The notes under the pieces were generated by a model. The model was not told the origin of the DNA and ran no database searches. It worked only from the letters and a program-made list of their open reading frames with translations. From the NCBI GenBank assembly GCA_019420505.1, contig JAHZHC010000027.1, positions 246,584 through 310,583 of the forward strand: a stretch of 64,000 nucleotides of DNA. Direction: 5' to 3'. This DNA comes from Ruminococcus sp. GTDB taxonomy: Bacteria; Bacillota; Clostridia; Oscillospirales; Ruminococcaceae. Positions 50,768-59,635 of this stretch are shown here, piece by piece (positions within the stretch are counted from its first letter, which is position 1; every line of letters starts with the position of its first letter). The position numbers were made by a program, and so were the translations under genes.

Positions 50768-52960
50768 ATGAATTTATGCCTTTCAAAACCAGAAAATGCA
50801 GATGAAAATATAATTTATTCATTGCCCTTTAACTTGTCACGAGAAGCAGAAAGAATCAACGGACATTTTTGCGTAACTAAGGAAAAAATACTTATTTATA
50901 TTGACAATAACCTGAAGAATGAATATCTTATTGATGACTTCTGTGAAATTATTTGTCAGCAGCATATTGGTTCATCAATGGTGCAGGGCATAACAAAAAG
51001 CGAAGAAATTATTTGTATTTGCAGCTTTTCACAGGAGCTTTTCTTAAGATTTGCAGAGCTTTGTAAAATTATTGACTATTATATCAGAACCGGAGAATTT
51101 ATTGCTGAAACAGATAATGACGAACCAACATGTATGAAATGCGGAATGCCGCTGGAGGGAGCAAAAGAATGCCCTTACTGTACCAAAAAAGGTAAAACAA
51201 TGCTCAAGCTGATTAAACGTATAGCGCCGTATAAACGTTTTTTTGCAGCAGCAGTTATATGTACGGTTTTGTCTGAGCTCATTTGGGTTCTTATGCCATA
51301 TTTGTCAAGATTGATAATAGATGATTATGTTACTCCTGAATCCCGTGAATGGACGGGCTTTGCATTGATAACAGCTTCTATAGTTATTCTGCTTATCGTT
51401 GCCGGAATATTGGAATACATAAATATGAAATATAGCTTTAAAGTCGCTTTGAATATGGGAAGGGATCTTCGACAGGATGTTTTTAGAAAATCACAGTCTC
51501 TTTCAATGACTTCAATTTCTAAAAAAACAGCAGGGGAAATGATTAAGCGTATTTCTAACGATGCGGCAAAGCTTGAGGATTTTGTGACAGCCAACGGAAA
51601 AGATGCAATAGTAAAGATTTTATCCCTTGTAATCATAGTAGCGCTTCTGTTTGTAATGGATTGGCGGCTTGCATTGATGACGGTTGTTCCTGTGCCTCTG
51701 GTTTTTTATATTACTGACAAACTGTTTCAGAAAATGGCAGTATGCTATACCATGGTGTGGCGTAATATGGCGGCTCACAGCTCGGTGCTTCATGATATAC
51801 TTAACGGAATACGGGTCGTTAAATCTTACGGCAATGAAGTAAGAGAAATTCAAAAATACTCAAATTGTTCTGAAAAGTGGGCAAAAAGTGCTGTTAGAGG
51901 AGAAATGATGTGGTGGCTCACTATTCCTGTCGCAGAATTTATTCTTACAATAGGTAATTTTTTTGTACTGTATTTCGGCGGAAAAATGATTCTTGATCAT
52001 GAAATGACGCTTGGTGCTTTAGTTCAGTTCACAACCTATGTTGCAATGCTGTATGAACCGATAAGGTGGTTGATTCAGATTCCGAGAAACCTGGCGGATA
52101 CAACAGTGTCTGCCGGAAAGGTATTTGAAATTCTTGAAGAAGAAAGTGATTTAAGGGATATTGAAAACCCCGTTTCTCTTGATATAAAAGGCAGAATAGA
52201 ATTTGATGACGTATATTTCGGATATAAGGTCTATAATCCTGTTTTAAAAGGCATAAGCTGTGAGATAAAACAAGGAGAAATGATAGGAATTGTAGGGCAT
52301 TCAGGAGTCGGAAAATCTACCCTGATCAATCTTATTTTAAGGCTTTATGACTGTACTCAAGGTGAAATTCGTATCGATGGAGTAAATATTAAAAATCTCT
52401 CGCAGGAAAGCCTCAGAAGTCAGGTCGGCGTAGTTCTCCAGGAAACATTTCTTTTTGACGGAAGCGTGCTTGAAAATATCGCATATTCAAAACCCAATGC
52501 TTCATTTGAAGAAATAGTCAAAGCAGCAAAAATCGCCAATGCACATGATTTTATTGCAAAGCTGCCTGACGGATATAATACAAGAGTAGGAAATAAGGGC
52601 TATCAGTTGTCAGGCGGAGAACGGCAAAGAATTGCAATAGCAAGAGCAATTCTTCACGATCCTAAAATAATAATCCTTGATGAAGCAACAGCTTCACTTG
52701 ATACAAAAACCGAGAAGCAGATTCAGGACGCTCTCGGAAAGCTTACTAAGGGAAGAACTACAATTGCTATTGCTCACAGACTTTCTACATTAAGCAGTGC
52801 CGATAAATTAATCGTTCTCGATAAAGGAAAACTTGCCGAATTCGGAACACATGAAGAACTTATGAAATCAAATGGCGTGTATTATAAGCTTGTCATGGCT
52901 CAGCGTCAAACAACGAAAATGAAAAAAGCTGATGATTTTAAAGCGCTGAATCCTGTTTAA
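50768..52960 (+). CDS. ABC exporter half with N-terminal zinc-ribbon extension (second of pair)
   Basis: A 730-residue partner of the first transporter, with the same order: ~120-residue N-terminal domain, Cys4 ribbon (CMKCGMPLEGAKECPYC), membrane domain (FFAAAVICTVLSELIWVLMP) and ATPase with GHSGVGKST, LSGGERQRIA and IIILDEATASLD. Both ATP sites look complete, so the dimer should be a symmetric-type ATPase. GAAAGGAG precedes the ATG. It ends the operon, with a terminator at 53000. Confidence 0.9.
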   Translation: MNLCLSKPENADENIIYSLPFNLSREAERINGHFCVTKEKILIYIDNNLKNEYLIDDFCEIICQQHIGSSMVQGITKSEEIICICSFSQELFLRFAELCKIIDYYIRTGEFIAETDNDEPTCMKCGMPLEGAKECPYCTKKGKTMLKLIKRIAPYKRFFAAAVICTVLSELIWVLMPYLSRLIIDDYVTPESREWTGFALITASIVILLIVAGILEYINMKYSFKVALNMGRDLRQDVFRKSQSLSMTSISKKTAGEMIKRISNDAAKLEDFVTANGKDAIVKILSLVIIVALLFVMDWRLALMTVVPVPLVFYITDKLFQKMAVCYTMVWRNMAAHSSVLHDILNGIRVVKSYGNEVREIQKYSNCSEKWAKSAVRGEMMWWLTIPVAEFILTIGNFFVLYFGGKMILDHEMTLGALVQFTTYVAMLYEPIRWLIQIPRNLADTTVSAGKVFEILEEESDLRDIENPVSLDIKGRIEFDDVYFGYKVYNPVLKGISCEIKQGEMIGIVGHSGVGKSTLINLILRLYDCTQGEIRIDGVNIKNLSQESLRSQVGVVLQETFLFDGSVLENIAYSKPNASFEEIVKAAKIANAHDFIAKLPDGYNTRVGNKGYQLSGGERQRIAIARAILHDPKIIILDEATASLDTKTEKQIQDALGKLTKGRTTIAIAHRLSTLSSADKLIVLDKGKLAEFGTHEELMKSNGVYYKLVMAQRQTTKMKKADDFKALNPV

Positions 52961-52999
52961 GGTTAATCTGATATAACCTCTGAATTGAAAAATATGTAA

Positions 53000-53045
53000 A
53001 AAATGCACATTCTGATTCATTGAATTTGAATGTGCATTTTGTATA
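53000..53045 (+). terminator. Terminator of the ABC exporter operon
   Basis: 12-13-bp stem (53000-53012 with 53028-53040, AAATGCACATTC / GAATGTGCATTT) with a T-rich tail. Confidence 0.75.
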
Positions 53046-53155
53046 ATTATAGTAGATGTAATTTGTGCATTGCTACAAACTTTGTTCATATTTCATTCAA
53101 AGTTGCACGTTTGCGTGCAAAAAACCTCAAAATAAGCCTATAAGTGAAGGGGCAT

Positions 53156-53863
53156 TTAATTTTTTAGTTGTTTTTCAATTAAATCCGCAATGAGCAAATC
53201 TGACTTCGTCGTGATTTTTATGTTCATTACATCGCCCTTGACAATGTTGACCGGAAGTCCTTTTAAAGTGAAAACGGAACAGGTGTCAGTGAGCTTTGTT
53301 TTTTCATTTTCAGATAACGAATGATATATTTGATACAGCTTTAGAATGTTGAAACTCTGAGGAGTCTGAGCCTGATACATTTCCTTTCTCGGGGGAACAT
53401 CAAATACCGTGTTTCCGTTTTGAGAACGAATAATCGTATCAACAGCAGAAATATAAGTGCCGCAGGCATTGTGTTTTAACGCTGTCTCAATGTTATCGCT
53501 GATAATTTTCTGTGAAACAAAAGGTCTTACACCATCATGAGTAAGAATAATATCATCTTCGTTTTTACCAAATTCATTAATAATTGAATCAATAATATTA
53601 AATACAGTCGTGTTTCTGTCAGACCCTCCTTTTATGATAGAAATCCTTGAGGAGTCAAGCTTGTATTCTTCAATCAGTTTTTCAGTATATTCAATCCATT
53701 CGGGATGAACACCTGAATAAACCTTTTCAATGTATTTGTTTTCGAGAAATTTTGTAATAGTATGAATTATAATTGGTTTTCCGCCTATTTTTAAAAACTG
53801 CTTCGGAATATCAGCGCCCATTCTCGTTCCGGTACCTCCGGCAACAATTCCTGCAAATATCAT
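53156..53863 (-). CDS. Cytidylyltransferase, TarI-like (ribitol-5-phosphate) or IspD
   Basis: A 235-residue nucleotidyltransferase that activates an alditol phosphate with CTP. The N-terminal CTP-binding loop is FAGIVAGGTGTRMGADIPKQ. Further motifs are GGSDRNTTVFNIIDSI, LTHDGVRPFVS, PRKEMYQAQTPQSFN and VKGDVMNIKITTKSDL. The YQAQTPQSFN and GD-NIKITT-DL details look to me closer to TarI (CDP-ribitol for wall teichoic acid) than to IspD, and ispE is encoded elsewhere in this window. ATG 53863 follows AAAGGA; a terminator lies just upstream. Confidence 0.8.
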   Translation of the reverse strand: MIFAGIVAGGTGTRMGADIPKQFLKIGGKPIIIHTITKFLENKYIEKVYSGVHPEWIEYTEKLIEEYKLDSSRISIIKGGSDRNTTVFNIIDSIINEFGKNEDDIILTHDGVRPFVSQKIISDNIETALKHNACGTYISAVDTIIRSQNGNTVFDVPPRKEMYQAQTPQSFNILKLYQIYHSLSENEKTKLTDTCSVFTLKGLPVNIVKGDVMNIKITTKSDLLIADLIEKQLKN

Positions 53864-53878
53864 GAGTATTAGTCCTTT

Positions 53879-53911
53879 CAAAAAAGCCCTTCGCTTTTAC
53901 GAAGAGCTTTT
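53879..53911 (-). terminator. Terminator between prs-like and cytidylyltransferase genes
   Basis: AAAAGC-CTTCG / CGAAG-GCTTTT stem with TTTTTTG tail on the minus strand, ending only ~17 bases before the downstream start codon. It may act as an attenuator of the cytidylyltransferase gene. Confidence 0.7.
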
Positions 53912-53917
53912 AGTATA

Positions 53918-55063
53918 TTATTTATGGTTGTAATTTTCAAGAAGAGCTTTGATTTTTTCATGCGGATCAATAATATTGGAAATTGACTGATCATGATTAA
54001 GCGATGCTATGAAATATGCAATATATTTAGCGCAGTCAACTTCATAGAACCAAGGCTTTGCCATCAGTTCAGGAGATCTGTATGTCAGATTCGTGCCGAA
54101 AACTCCGTCGATAATTCCGTCAGCATATGCTTTGTCAAAGGATTCAAGACCGTTTGTGAAAATTGCATATGTTGCATAACAGTAAATCTTGTTAGCCTTG
54201 CGCTTTTTCAGTTCAACGGCAATGTCAAGCATTGATTCGCCGGAAGAAATAATATCGTCAGCAATAAAAACATCTTTTCCCGTAACGTCATTTCCCATAT
54301 ATTCATGTGCTACAATAGGGTTTCTTCCGTTTACAATAGTAGAATAATCACGGCGCTTATAGAACATACCTAAATCAACTCCGAGAACTGAAGCGTAGTA
54401 CATGTTTCTGTTGATAGCGCCTTCATCCGGAGAAACGATCATAAAATGCTGTTTATCAGGTCTGAAATCATCAAGATTTTTAAACATAGCTTTAAGAACC
54501 TGATATGACGGAATAATATTGTCAAATCCCATAAGAGGAACAGCATTCTGAACTCTCGGATCATGAGCGTCAAAAGTAAGAACATTTGAAACACCCATAG
54601 CCTGAAGCTCCTGCAATGCAACCGCACAGTCAAGAGATTCTCTGTAATTTCTTCTGTGCTGTCTTCCGCCGTAAAGCGAAGGCATGATAATATTTATTCT
54701 GTGTGCTTTTCCGCTTGCAGCCTGAATTATTCTTTTAAGATCCTGATAGTGGTCGTCAGGTGACATCCAGTTTTCATGACCGAAGTAATCATAAGTAACA
54801 CTGTAGTTACCCATGTCACATAGGATAAACAGGTCGTTTCCTCTTACAGTTTGCTTGATAAGACCCTTGCTGTCGCCTGATGAAAATCTTGGACAATTTG
54901 CCTCAACCAGAAAAGTATCTTTAAAATATTCTTTTTCGTTAGACCATTTGGTGAGGTAGCTGTTTACCTTTTCACCTAATTCTTTAGCGCCTTCCATGGC
55001 GATAAGACCAAGAGGTGCAACCCTTGAACTGTTGTCAAATAAAATCTTTTCAGCACTTCCCAT
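53918..55063 (-). CDS. Ribose-phosphate pyrophosphokinase-like protein (long form)
   Basis: A 381-residue phosphoribosyltransferase-fold protein. It has a Prs-like N-terminal domain (NDLFILCDMGNYSVTYDYFG, RINIIMPSLYGGRQHRRNYR), VLTFDAHDPRVQNAVP as the substrate loop and the PRPP-type signature DVFIADDIISSGESMLDIA. It is ~65 residues longer than classical Prs and lacks the exact KRR loop context, so it belongs to a divergent Prs subgroup seen in Clostridia. It would make PRPP from ATP and ribose 5-phosphate. AGGACG precedes the ATG. Confidence 0.8.
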   Translation of the reverse strand: MGSAEKILFDNSSRVAPLGLIAMEGAKELGEKVNSYLTKWSNEKEYFKDTFLVEANCPRFSSGDSKGLIKQTVRGNDLFILCDMGNYSVTYDYFGHENWMSPDDHYQDLKRIIQAASGKAHRINIIMPSLYGGRQHRRNYRESLDCAVALQELQAMGVSNVLTFDAHDPRVQNAVPLMGFDNIIPSYQVLKAMFKNLDDFRPDKQHFMIVSPDEGAINRNMYYASVLGVDLGMFYKRRDYSTIVNGRNPIVAHEYMGNDVTGKDVFIADDIISSGESMLDIAVELKKRKANKIYCYATYAIFTNGLESFDKAYADGIIDGVFGTNLTYRSPELMAKPWFYEVDCAKYIAYFIASLNHDQSISNIIDPHEKIKALLENYNHK

Positions 55064-55403
55064 TTTACGTCCTCCGTTATCTTATTTATGATGTATATAA
55101 AATAATTGTACTTTTATACAATTATTATACTTTATTTTTCGTTGTTTTACAATAGTTTTTCGTAATTTTCTTGTGTTTCATGTTTTTTAACAAAAAAACC
55201 TCATCTTTTAAAGGCTATTTTTACATATGCATAAAACTTATATAAAGCGCAGAGGCTCAGCTGTGCGGAAAATTAGTGTAATCTCTTGCGTTTTCATGTG
55301 AAATGGTATATAATATAATTGTATAATTATATTTGAATGATTTTTTATTACAATAACTGATTGATAATAAAATAAGCTTTCAATCAGGGAAAAGAGGACA
55401 TTT
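55064..55403. other. Divergent promoter region between prs-like gene and murD
   Basis: The region contains an ATAATTGTA / TACAATTAT inverted repeat (about 55100-55123). A rightward promoter TTGCGT (55286-55291), 17 bases, TATAAT (55309-55314) probably serves murD. No gene is seen. Confidence 0.6.
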
Positions 55404-56795
55404 ATGACTAAAGCACAACGTTTTTTTTCTGATATTAAAAATAAAAGAGTAGCATTCATCGGAACCGGTGTCAGCCATCTTGAACTTATAAAGGTTTTTT
55501 TGACAAAAGGTATAGATGTTGTAGTCTGTGATAAAAAAGATGAAGATCACTTTGATGAAAATATTTATGAGGAGCTTTCTTCAAAAGGTGCCGAATTTTC
55601 ACTCGGCGAAAATTATCTTGATGAAATATTTAATTGTGATATAGTTTTCAGAACACCGGGTATGTATTATAATAATGAAATACTTACAAAAGCAAGAAAA
55701 CAGGGTGTTGTAATAACCTCTGAAATGGAAGTTTTCTTTGATCTTTGTCCATGTAAAATATATGGAGTAACAGGTTCTGACGGAAAAACAACCTCTACTA
55801 CGCTGATCAGTGAGTTTTTGAAAGCAGAAGGCAAAAGAGTTCATCTCGGAGGAAATATCGGAAAGGCATTGCTTCCGTTAGTTGAAACAATGGCAGAAAC
55901 TGATGTTGCCGTAGTTGAACTTTCAAGCTTTCAGCTTATTTCGATGAGAAAATCTCCTGATGTTGCTGTTATAACTAATATTTCGCCTAATCATCTTGAC
56001 GTGCACGGTACTATGGCGGAATATATAGACGCTAAATGTAATTTGATACGTCATCAAAATGCATTTTCAAGAACTGTGCTTAACTATGATAATGAAGAAA
56101 CTATGAAGCTTTCTGATATGGTAAGAGGTAAGTCGGTTAATTTTTCTCTTTCTTCTGAAGTTGAAACAGGAAGTTTTCTTCGTGAGGACGGGGTGCTTTG
56201 CTATAAAGAGAAGGGTATTATAACAGAGATTATTCATAAAGATGAGATTAGAATTCCGGGAATTCATAATGTTGATAACTATCTTACTGCTATTGCCGCA
56301 GTATGGGGAAATGTATCTGTGGAAAGTATAGTAAAGGTTGCTAAGAATTTCGGCGGAGTTGAACATAGAATAGAATTTGTGCGTGAAATAGACGGAGTTA
56401 GGTGGTATAACGATTCTATTGCCACAAGTCCGACAAGAGTAATTGCGGGTCTTAACTCATTTAACCGTAAAATTATAGTTATTGCTGGCGGATATGATAA
56501 GAAAATACCGTTTGAACCTTTAGCAAAGCCTGTTAATGAACGAGTTAAAATCTTGATCCTTATGGGTGCAACAGCTGAAAAAATTGAAAAGGCTGTAACA
56601 GATTGTCCTTATTATCCTGAAAGCGGATTGAAAATTGTTCATGTTAAATCAATGGAAGAGGCTGTTATGACTGCAAACAAGCTGGCTGATGACGGCGATA
56701 TCGTAAGTCTTTCTCCCGCTTGCGCAAGCTTCGATATGTATCCTATGTTTGAAGCAAGGGGTAATCATTTTAAAAAGTTAGTCAATGAGCTTTAA
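55404..56795 (+). CDS. murD: UDP-N-acetylmuramoyl-L-alanine--D-glutamate ligase
   Basis: A 463-residue Mur ligase that adds D-glutamate to UDP-MurNAc-L-Ala in peptidoglycan synthesis. The N-terminal Rossmann-type domain (RVAFIGTGVSHLELIKVFLT) binds the UDP part. The ATP P-loop GVTGSDGKTTSTTLI, the segment LSSFQL and NISPNHLDVHGTMAEYIDAK identify MurD, and the C-terminal domain contains YNDSIATSPTRVIAGL and LSPACASFDMY. The start has GAGGA upstream. An M42 peptidase gene follows 32 bases later. Confidence 0.95.
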   Translation: MTKAQRFFSDIKNKRVAFIGTGVSHLELIKVFLTKGIDVVVCDKKDEDHFDENIYEELSSKGAEFSLGENYLDEIFNCDIVFRTPGMYYNNEILTKARKQGVVITSEMEVFFDLCPCKIYGVTGSDGKTTSTTLISEFLKAEGKRVHLGGNIGKALLPLVETMAETDVAVVELSSFQLISMRKSPDVAVITNISPNHLDVHGTMAEYIDAKCNLIRHQNAFSRTVLNYDNEETMKLSDMVRGKSVNFSLSSEVETGSFLREDGVLCYKEKGIITEIIHKDEIRIPGIHNVDNYLTAIAAVWGNVSVESIVKVAKNFGGVEHRIEFVREIDGVRWYNDSIATSPTRVIAGLNSFNRKIIVIAGGYDKKIPFEPLAKPVNERVKILILMGATAEKIEKAVTDCPYYPESGLKIVHVKSMEEAVMTANKLADDGDIVSLSPACASFDMYPMFEARGNHFKKLVNEL

Positions 56796-56827
56796 TTAAA
56801 AATAAATTTTTGAGGTATCTGAATTTA

Positions 56828-57850
56828 ATGAATATTGAAAATATATTATCACAGCTTATCAGCGAAAACGGAGTTTCCGGCGATGAGTTTGCAGCGTCGC
56901 ATAAAGCAGCAGAACTTTTAGAAGAATATCTTGATGTTAATATTGATGCATTCGGGAATGTTTATGGCATTTCAAAAGATTTCAGTAAGAATAAGAAAAC
57001 TTTATTGCTTGATGCTCATATTGATGAAATCGGCATGATCGTAACTTATATTACCGATGATGGCTTTTTGAAGGTTTCTGCATGCGGAGGACTTGATACA
57101 AGGTTATTGCTTGCTCAGGAAGTTGATGTTCTATGTAAGGAAGTAATTAAAGGAATAGTGATATCTACGCCTCCTCATCTTGAAAAAGACAGTACAAAAG
57201 CTCCGGACATTGACGAAATATATATAGATATAGGAATGTCAAAAGAAAATGCTGAGAAAATCATTTCATTAGGTGACAGAGTATTTATTAACAATTCTCT
57301 TTTATTTATGAAAAATGATTTTGTTACCTCAAAATCGCTCGACGACAGAAGCGGTGTTGCTTCTATTGTTTATGCGCTTGATTTATTAAAGAAAAAACAA
57401 ACGAAATATAATATAAATGTTTTGCTGTCAGTTCAGGAAGAAATCGGTGAAAGAGGAGCAAAAATCGGCGCATATAATGCGGAAGCAGATATGGCTGTAG
57501 CTGTTGATGTTTCCTTTGCGAGAACAAACGGAGAATGCGCTGATAAATGCGGCGAAATTGCTAATGGTCCTATGATTGGAATTGCACCTTCTCTTTCAAG
57601 GGAGCTTTCAAACGCTTTGATTGAAACTGCAAAGAAAAATTATATTCCATACCAGATTGAAGTTATGGGCGGTAAAACAGGGACAAATGCGGATGTGATC
57701 GGAATAACTAAAGGCGGAATCAAAACCTGTACCGTTTCTATTCCTTTAAAATATATGCATACTCCTGTTGAGTCAATAAGTATTTCTGATGTAAAAAATA
57801 CCGGCGAACTGATTGCAAAATTCTGTGAATCGGAGGGAGCAGAATGTTGA
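56828..57850 (+). CDS. M42 family metallopeptidase (first of two)
   Basis: A 340-residue aminopeptidase/endoglucanase-like M42 enzyme. Metal-site segments are LLLDAHIDEIGMIVTYI, SKSLDDRSGVASIVYAL, VLSVQEEIGERGAKIGAYNA and a late AMVxH-type region KYMHTPVESISISD. These enzymes remove N-terminal residues from peptides using two metal ions and form large oligomers. ATG 56828 is preferred to TTG 56810. Its stop overlaps the start of a second M42 gene by seven bases. Confidence 0.88.
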   Translation: MNIENILSQLISENGVSGDEFAASHKAAELLEEYLDVNIDAFGNVYGISKDFSKNKKTLLLDAHIDEIGMIVTYITDDGFLKVSACGGLDTRLLLAQEVDVLCKEVIKGIVISTPPHLEKDSTKAPDIDEIYIDIGMSKENAEKIISLGDRVFINNSLLFMKNDFVTSKSLDDRSGVASIVYALDLLKKKQTKYNINVLLSVQEEIGERGAKIGAYNAEADMAVAVDVSFARTNGECADKCGEIANGPMIGIAPSLSRELSNALIETAKKNYIPYQIEVMGGKTGTNADVIGITKGGIKTCTVSIPLKYMHTPVESISISDVKNTGELIAKFCESEGAEC

Positions 57851-58875
57851 ATCATTTGAAAAATCTCTGCAATATTAATGGAATTTCCGGTGACGAGAAA
57901 AGAGTCAGAGATTATATATGTTCTCAGATCGATGGAAAAGCGGAGTATAGAATTGATAATCTGGGTAACGTTATTGCTTTTAAAAAAGGTAAAAAACACG
58001 CTAAACACAGAGTTATGATCTCGGCTCATATGGACGAGGTCGGAGCTATTGTAACTTATATAAATTCCGACGGAACGCTTAAATGTGTACCGGTGGGCGG
58101 AGTTGACGCAAGAGTTATGTTCGGCCGCAGGGTAACTGTCGGAGATAATAATATCACAGGCATTATCGGCTCAAAAGCTGTGCACAACTTAAGTGCGGAC
58201 GAAAGAAAATCCGCAGTTAAGTTCGATGAAATGAATATCGATATAGGATGCACTTCTAAAGAGCAGGCAGAAAAATATGTAAAGCTTGGCGATTCTGTAT
58301 GTTTTGTATCAGAATTTTTTGAATTCGGCGAAAATAAGATCAAAGGCAAAGCAATTGATGACAGAGCCGGCTGTGCAATTATGCTTAAACTGATTGAGCA
58401 GGAGCTTGAATGTGATGTGTATTTTGCTTTTGTTGTTCAGGAAGAAGTCGGACTGCGTGGAGCTGAAGCGGCTGCTTATACCGTAAATCCTGACTATGCT
58501 TTTGTTTTGGAAGCCACAACTGCTGCTGATATACCGTCTGCTCAAAACGATAAAAAGGTCTGTATACTCGGAGAAGGACCGGTAGTATCTTTTATGGACA
58601 GGCATACGATCTATAATAAAGATCTGTATAATCTTTGCTTTAAAACTGCTCAGGAAAACGGAATTGCATGTCAGACTAAAACAATGATTGCAGGAGGAAA
58701 TGATGCCGGAGCTATTCATGTGTCAAGAGGCGGCGTTAAAACCTGTGCAATATCCGTTCCATGCAGATATCTGCATTCGCCTTCGTGTGTAATTGATAAA
58801 AATGATTTTGAAAACACTTATATATTAACTAAGAAATTGTTAGACAGGATTTTTATAAATGATATCGGAAATTAA
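57844..58875 (+). CDS. M42 family metallopeptidase (second of two)
   Basis: A 343-residue M42 enzyme closely similar in layout to the preceding one. HRVMISAHMDEVGAIVTYIN, GKAIDDRAGCAIMLKLIEQ, FAFVVQEEVGLRGAEAAAYT, TMIAGGNDAGAIHVSRGG and CRYLHSPSCVIDK carry the metal ligands. Overlapping genes suggest that the two peptidases make mixed oligomers or act on complementary peptides. Its own 3' end overlaps the following GNAT gene by 17 bases. Confidence 0.9.
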   Translation: MLNHLKNLCNINGISGDEKRVRDYICSQIDGKAEYRIDNLGNVIAFKKGKKHAKHRVMISAHMDEVGAIVTYINSDGTLKCVPVGGVDARVMFGRRVTVGDNNITGIIGSKAVHNLSADERKSAVKFDEMNIDIGCTSKEQAEKYVKLGDSVCFVSEFFEFGENKIKGKAIDDRAGCAIMLKLIEQELECDVYFAFVVQEEVGLRGAEAAAYTVNPDYAFVLEATTAADIPSAQNDKKVCILGEGPVVSFMDRHTIYNKDLYNLCFKTAQENGIACQTKTMIAGGNDAGAIHVSRGGVKTCAISVPCRYLHSPSCVIDKNDFENTYILTKKLLDRIFINDIGN

Positions 58876-59635
58876 AAATACAGACAGCGATCTTTTTTTG
58901 AAATTGAAACAGAATCATTATTTAAGGCGAATAAAATCTCATTTTCTTGCCTATGGCAACCGCTATGATTTTTGTCGTTTTTTTATGATAAAATCAGACG
59001 ATGTTTTTGTCGGATTAATTTCTTGCTTTTATTCATCAATGATAATTTCAAGTACATCGGACAAAGCATTTTCCAATAAGATTCTTGATGAGGTTTCTGA
59101 TTTTATTTCGCTGAATAAGCCAATGACTGTAGAATTTGAACAATGCTATTCTGAATATCTTGCAGAAAAAATTAAAAATGAATATGTGCCTGATTTAAGG
59201 ACGGAATTCAGGTTTATGACAAAGAATACAGCGCTTGACCTGTCAGTTGAAGAGCTTCCTAAGCTTGGTGATGTATTTGAAATACTGAAAAGATGCTTTC
59301 CATCCATCCTTTCAGATGAAAATCAGCTATGGCTTGCAGACACGTCACATAGGGTCAGAAGAGGATTGTCGCAGTCTTTTATGCTGGATAAATGTACAAC
59401 AGCAACAATTCAATATATAGTTGACGGTACTGTTTTAATTGGAAATGTAGGTACTATTCCTGAAGAACGTGGAAAGCATCATGCAAGAAATCTGCTTTAT
59501 TGGATCGGAGAAAAGCTGACAAATGACGGCTTTGACGTCAGATTAATGGCAAGACCCAATAGGGTAAGCTATTATGAGGAAATAGGTTTTAAAGAAATCG
59601 GAACAGATATAGTTTTGGAGAGGATAGAGAAATGA
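58859..59635 (+). CDS. GNAT family N-acetyltransferase
   Basis: A 258-residue protein with a C-terminal GNAT domain: LIGNVGTIPEERGKHHARNL holds the acetyl-CoA loop and YYEEIGFKEIG the end of the fold. The N-terminal half is less conserved. It overlaps the upstream peptidase gene and the downstream PLP-enzyme gene, so it belongs to a tightly coupled operon. The substrate is unknown. Confidence 0.75.
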   Translation: MISEIKNTDSDLFLKLKQNHYLRRIKSHFLAYGNRYDFCRFFMIKSDDVFVGLISCFYSSMIISSTSDKAFSNKILDEVSDFISLNKPMTVEFEQCYSEYLAEKIKNEYVPDLRTEFRFMTKNTALDLSVEELPKLGDVFEILKRCFPSILSDENQLWLADTSHRVRRGLSQSFMLDKCTTATIQYIVDGTVLIGNVGTIPEERGKHHARNLLYWIGEKLTNDGFDVRLMARPNRVSYYEEIGFKEIGTDIVLERIEK

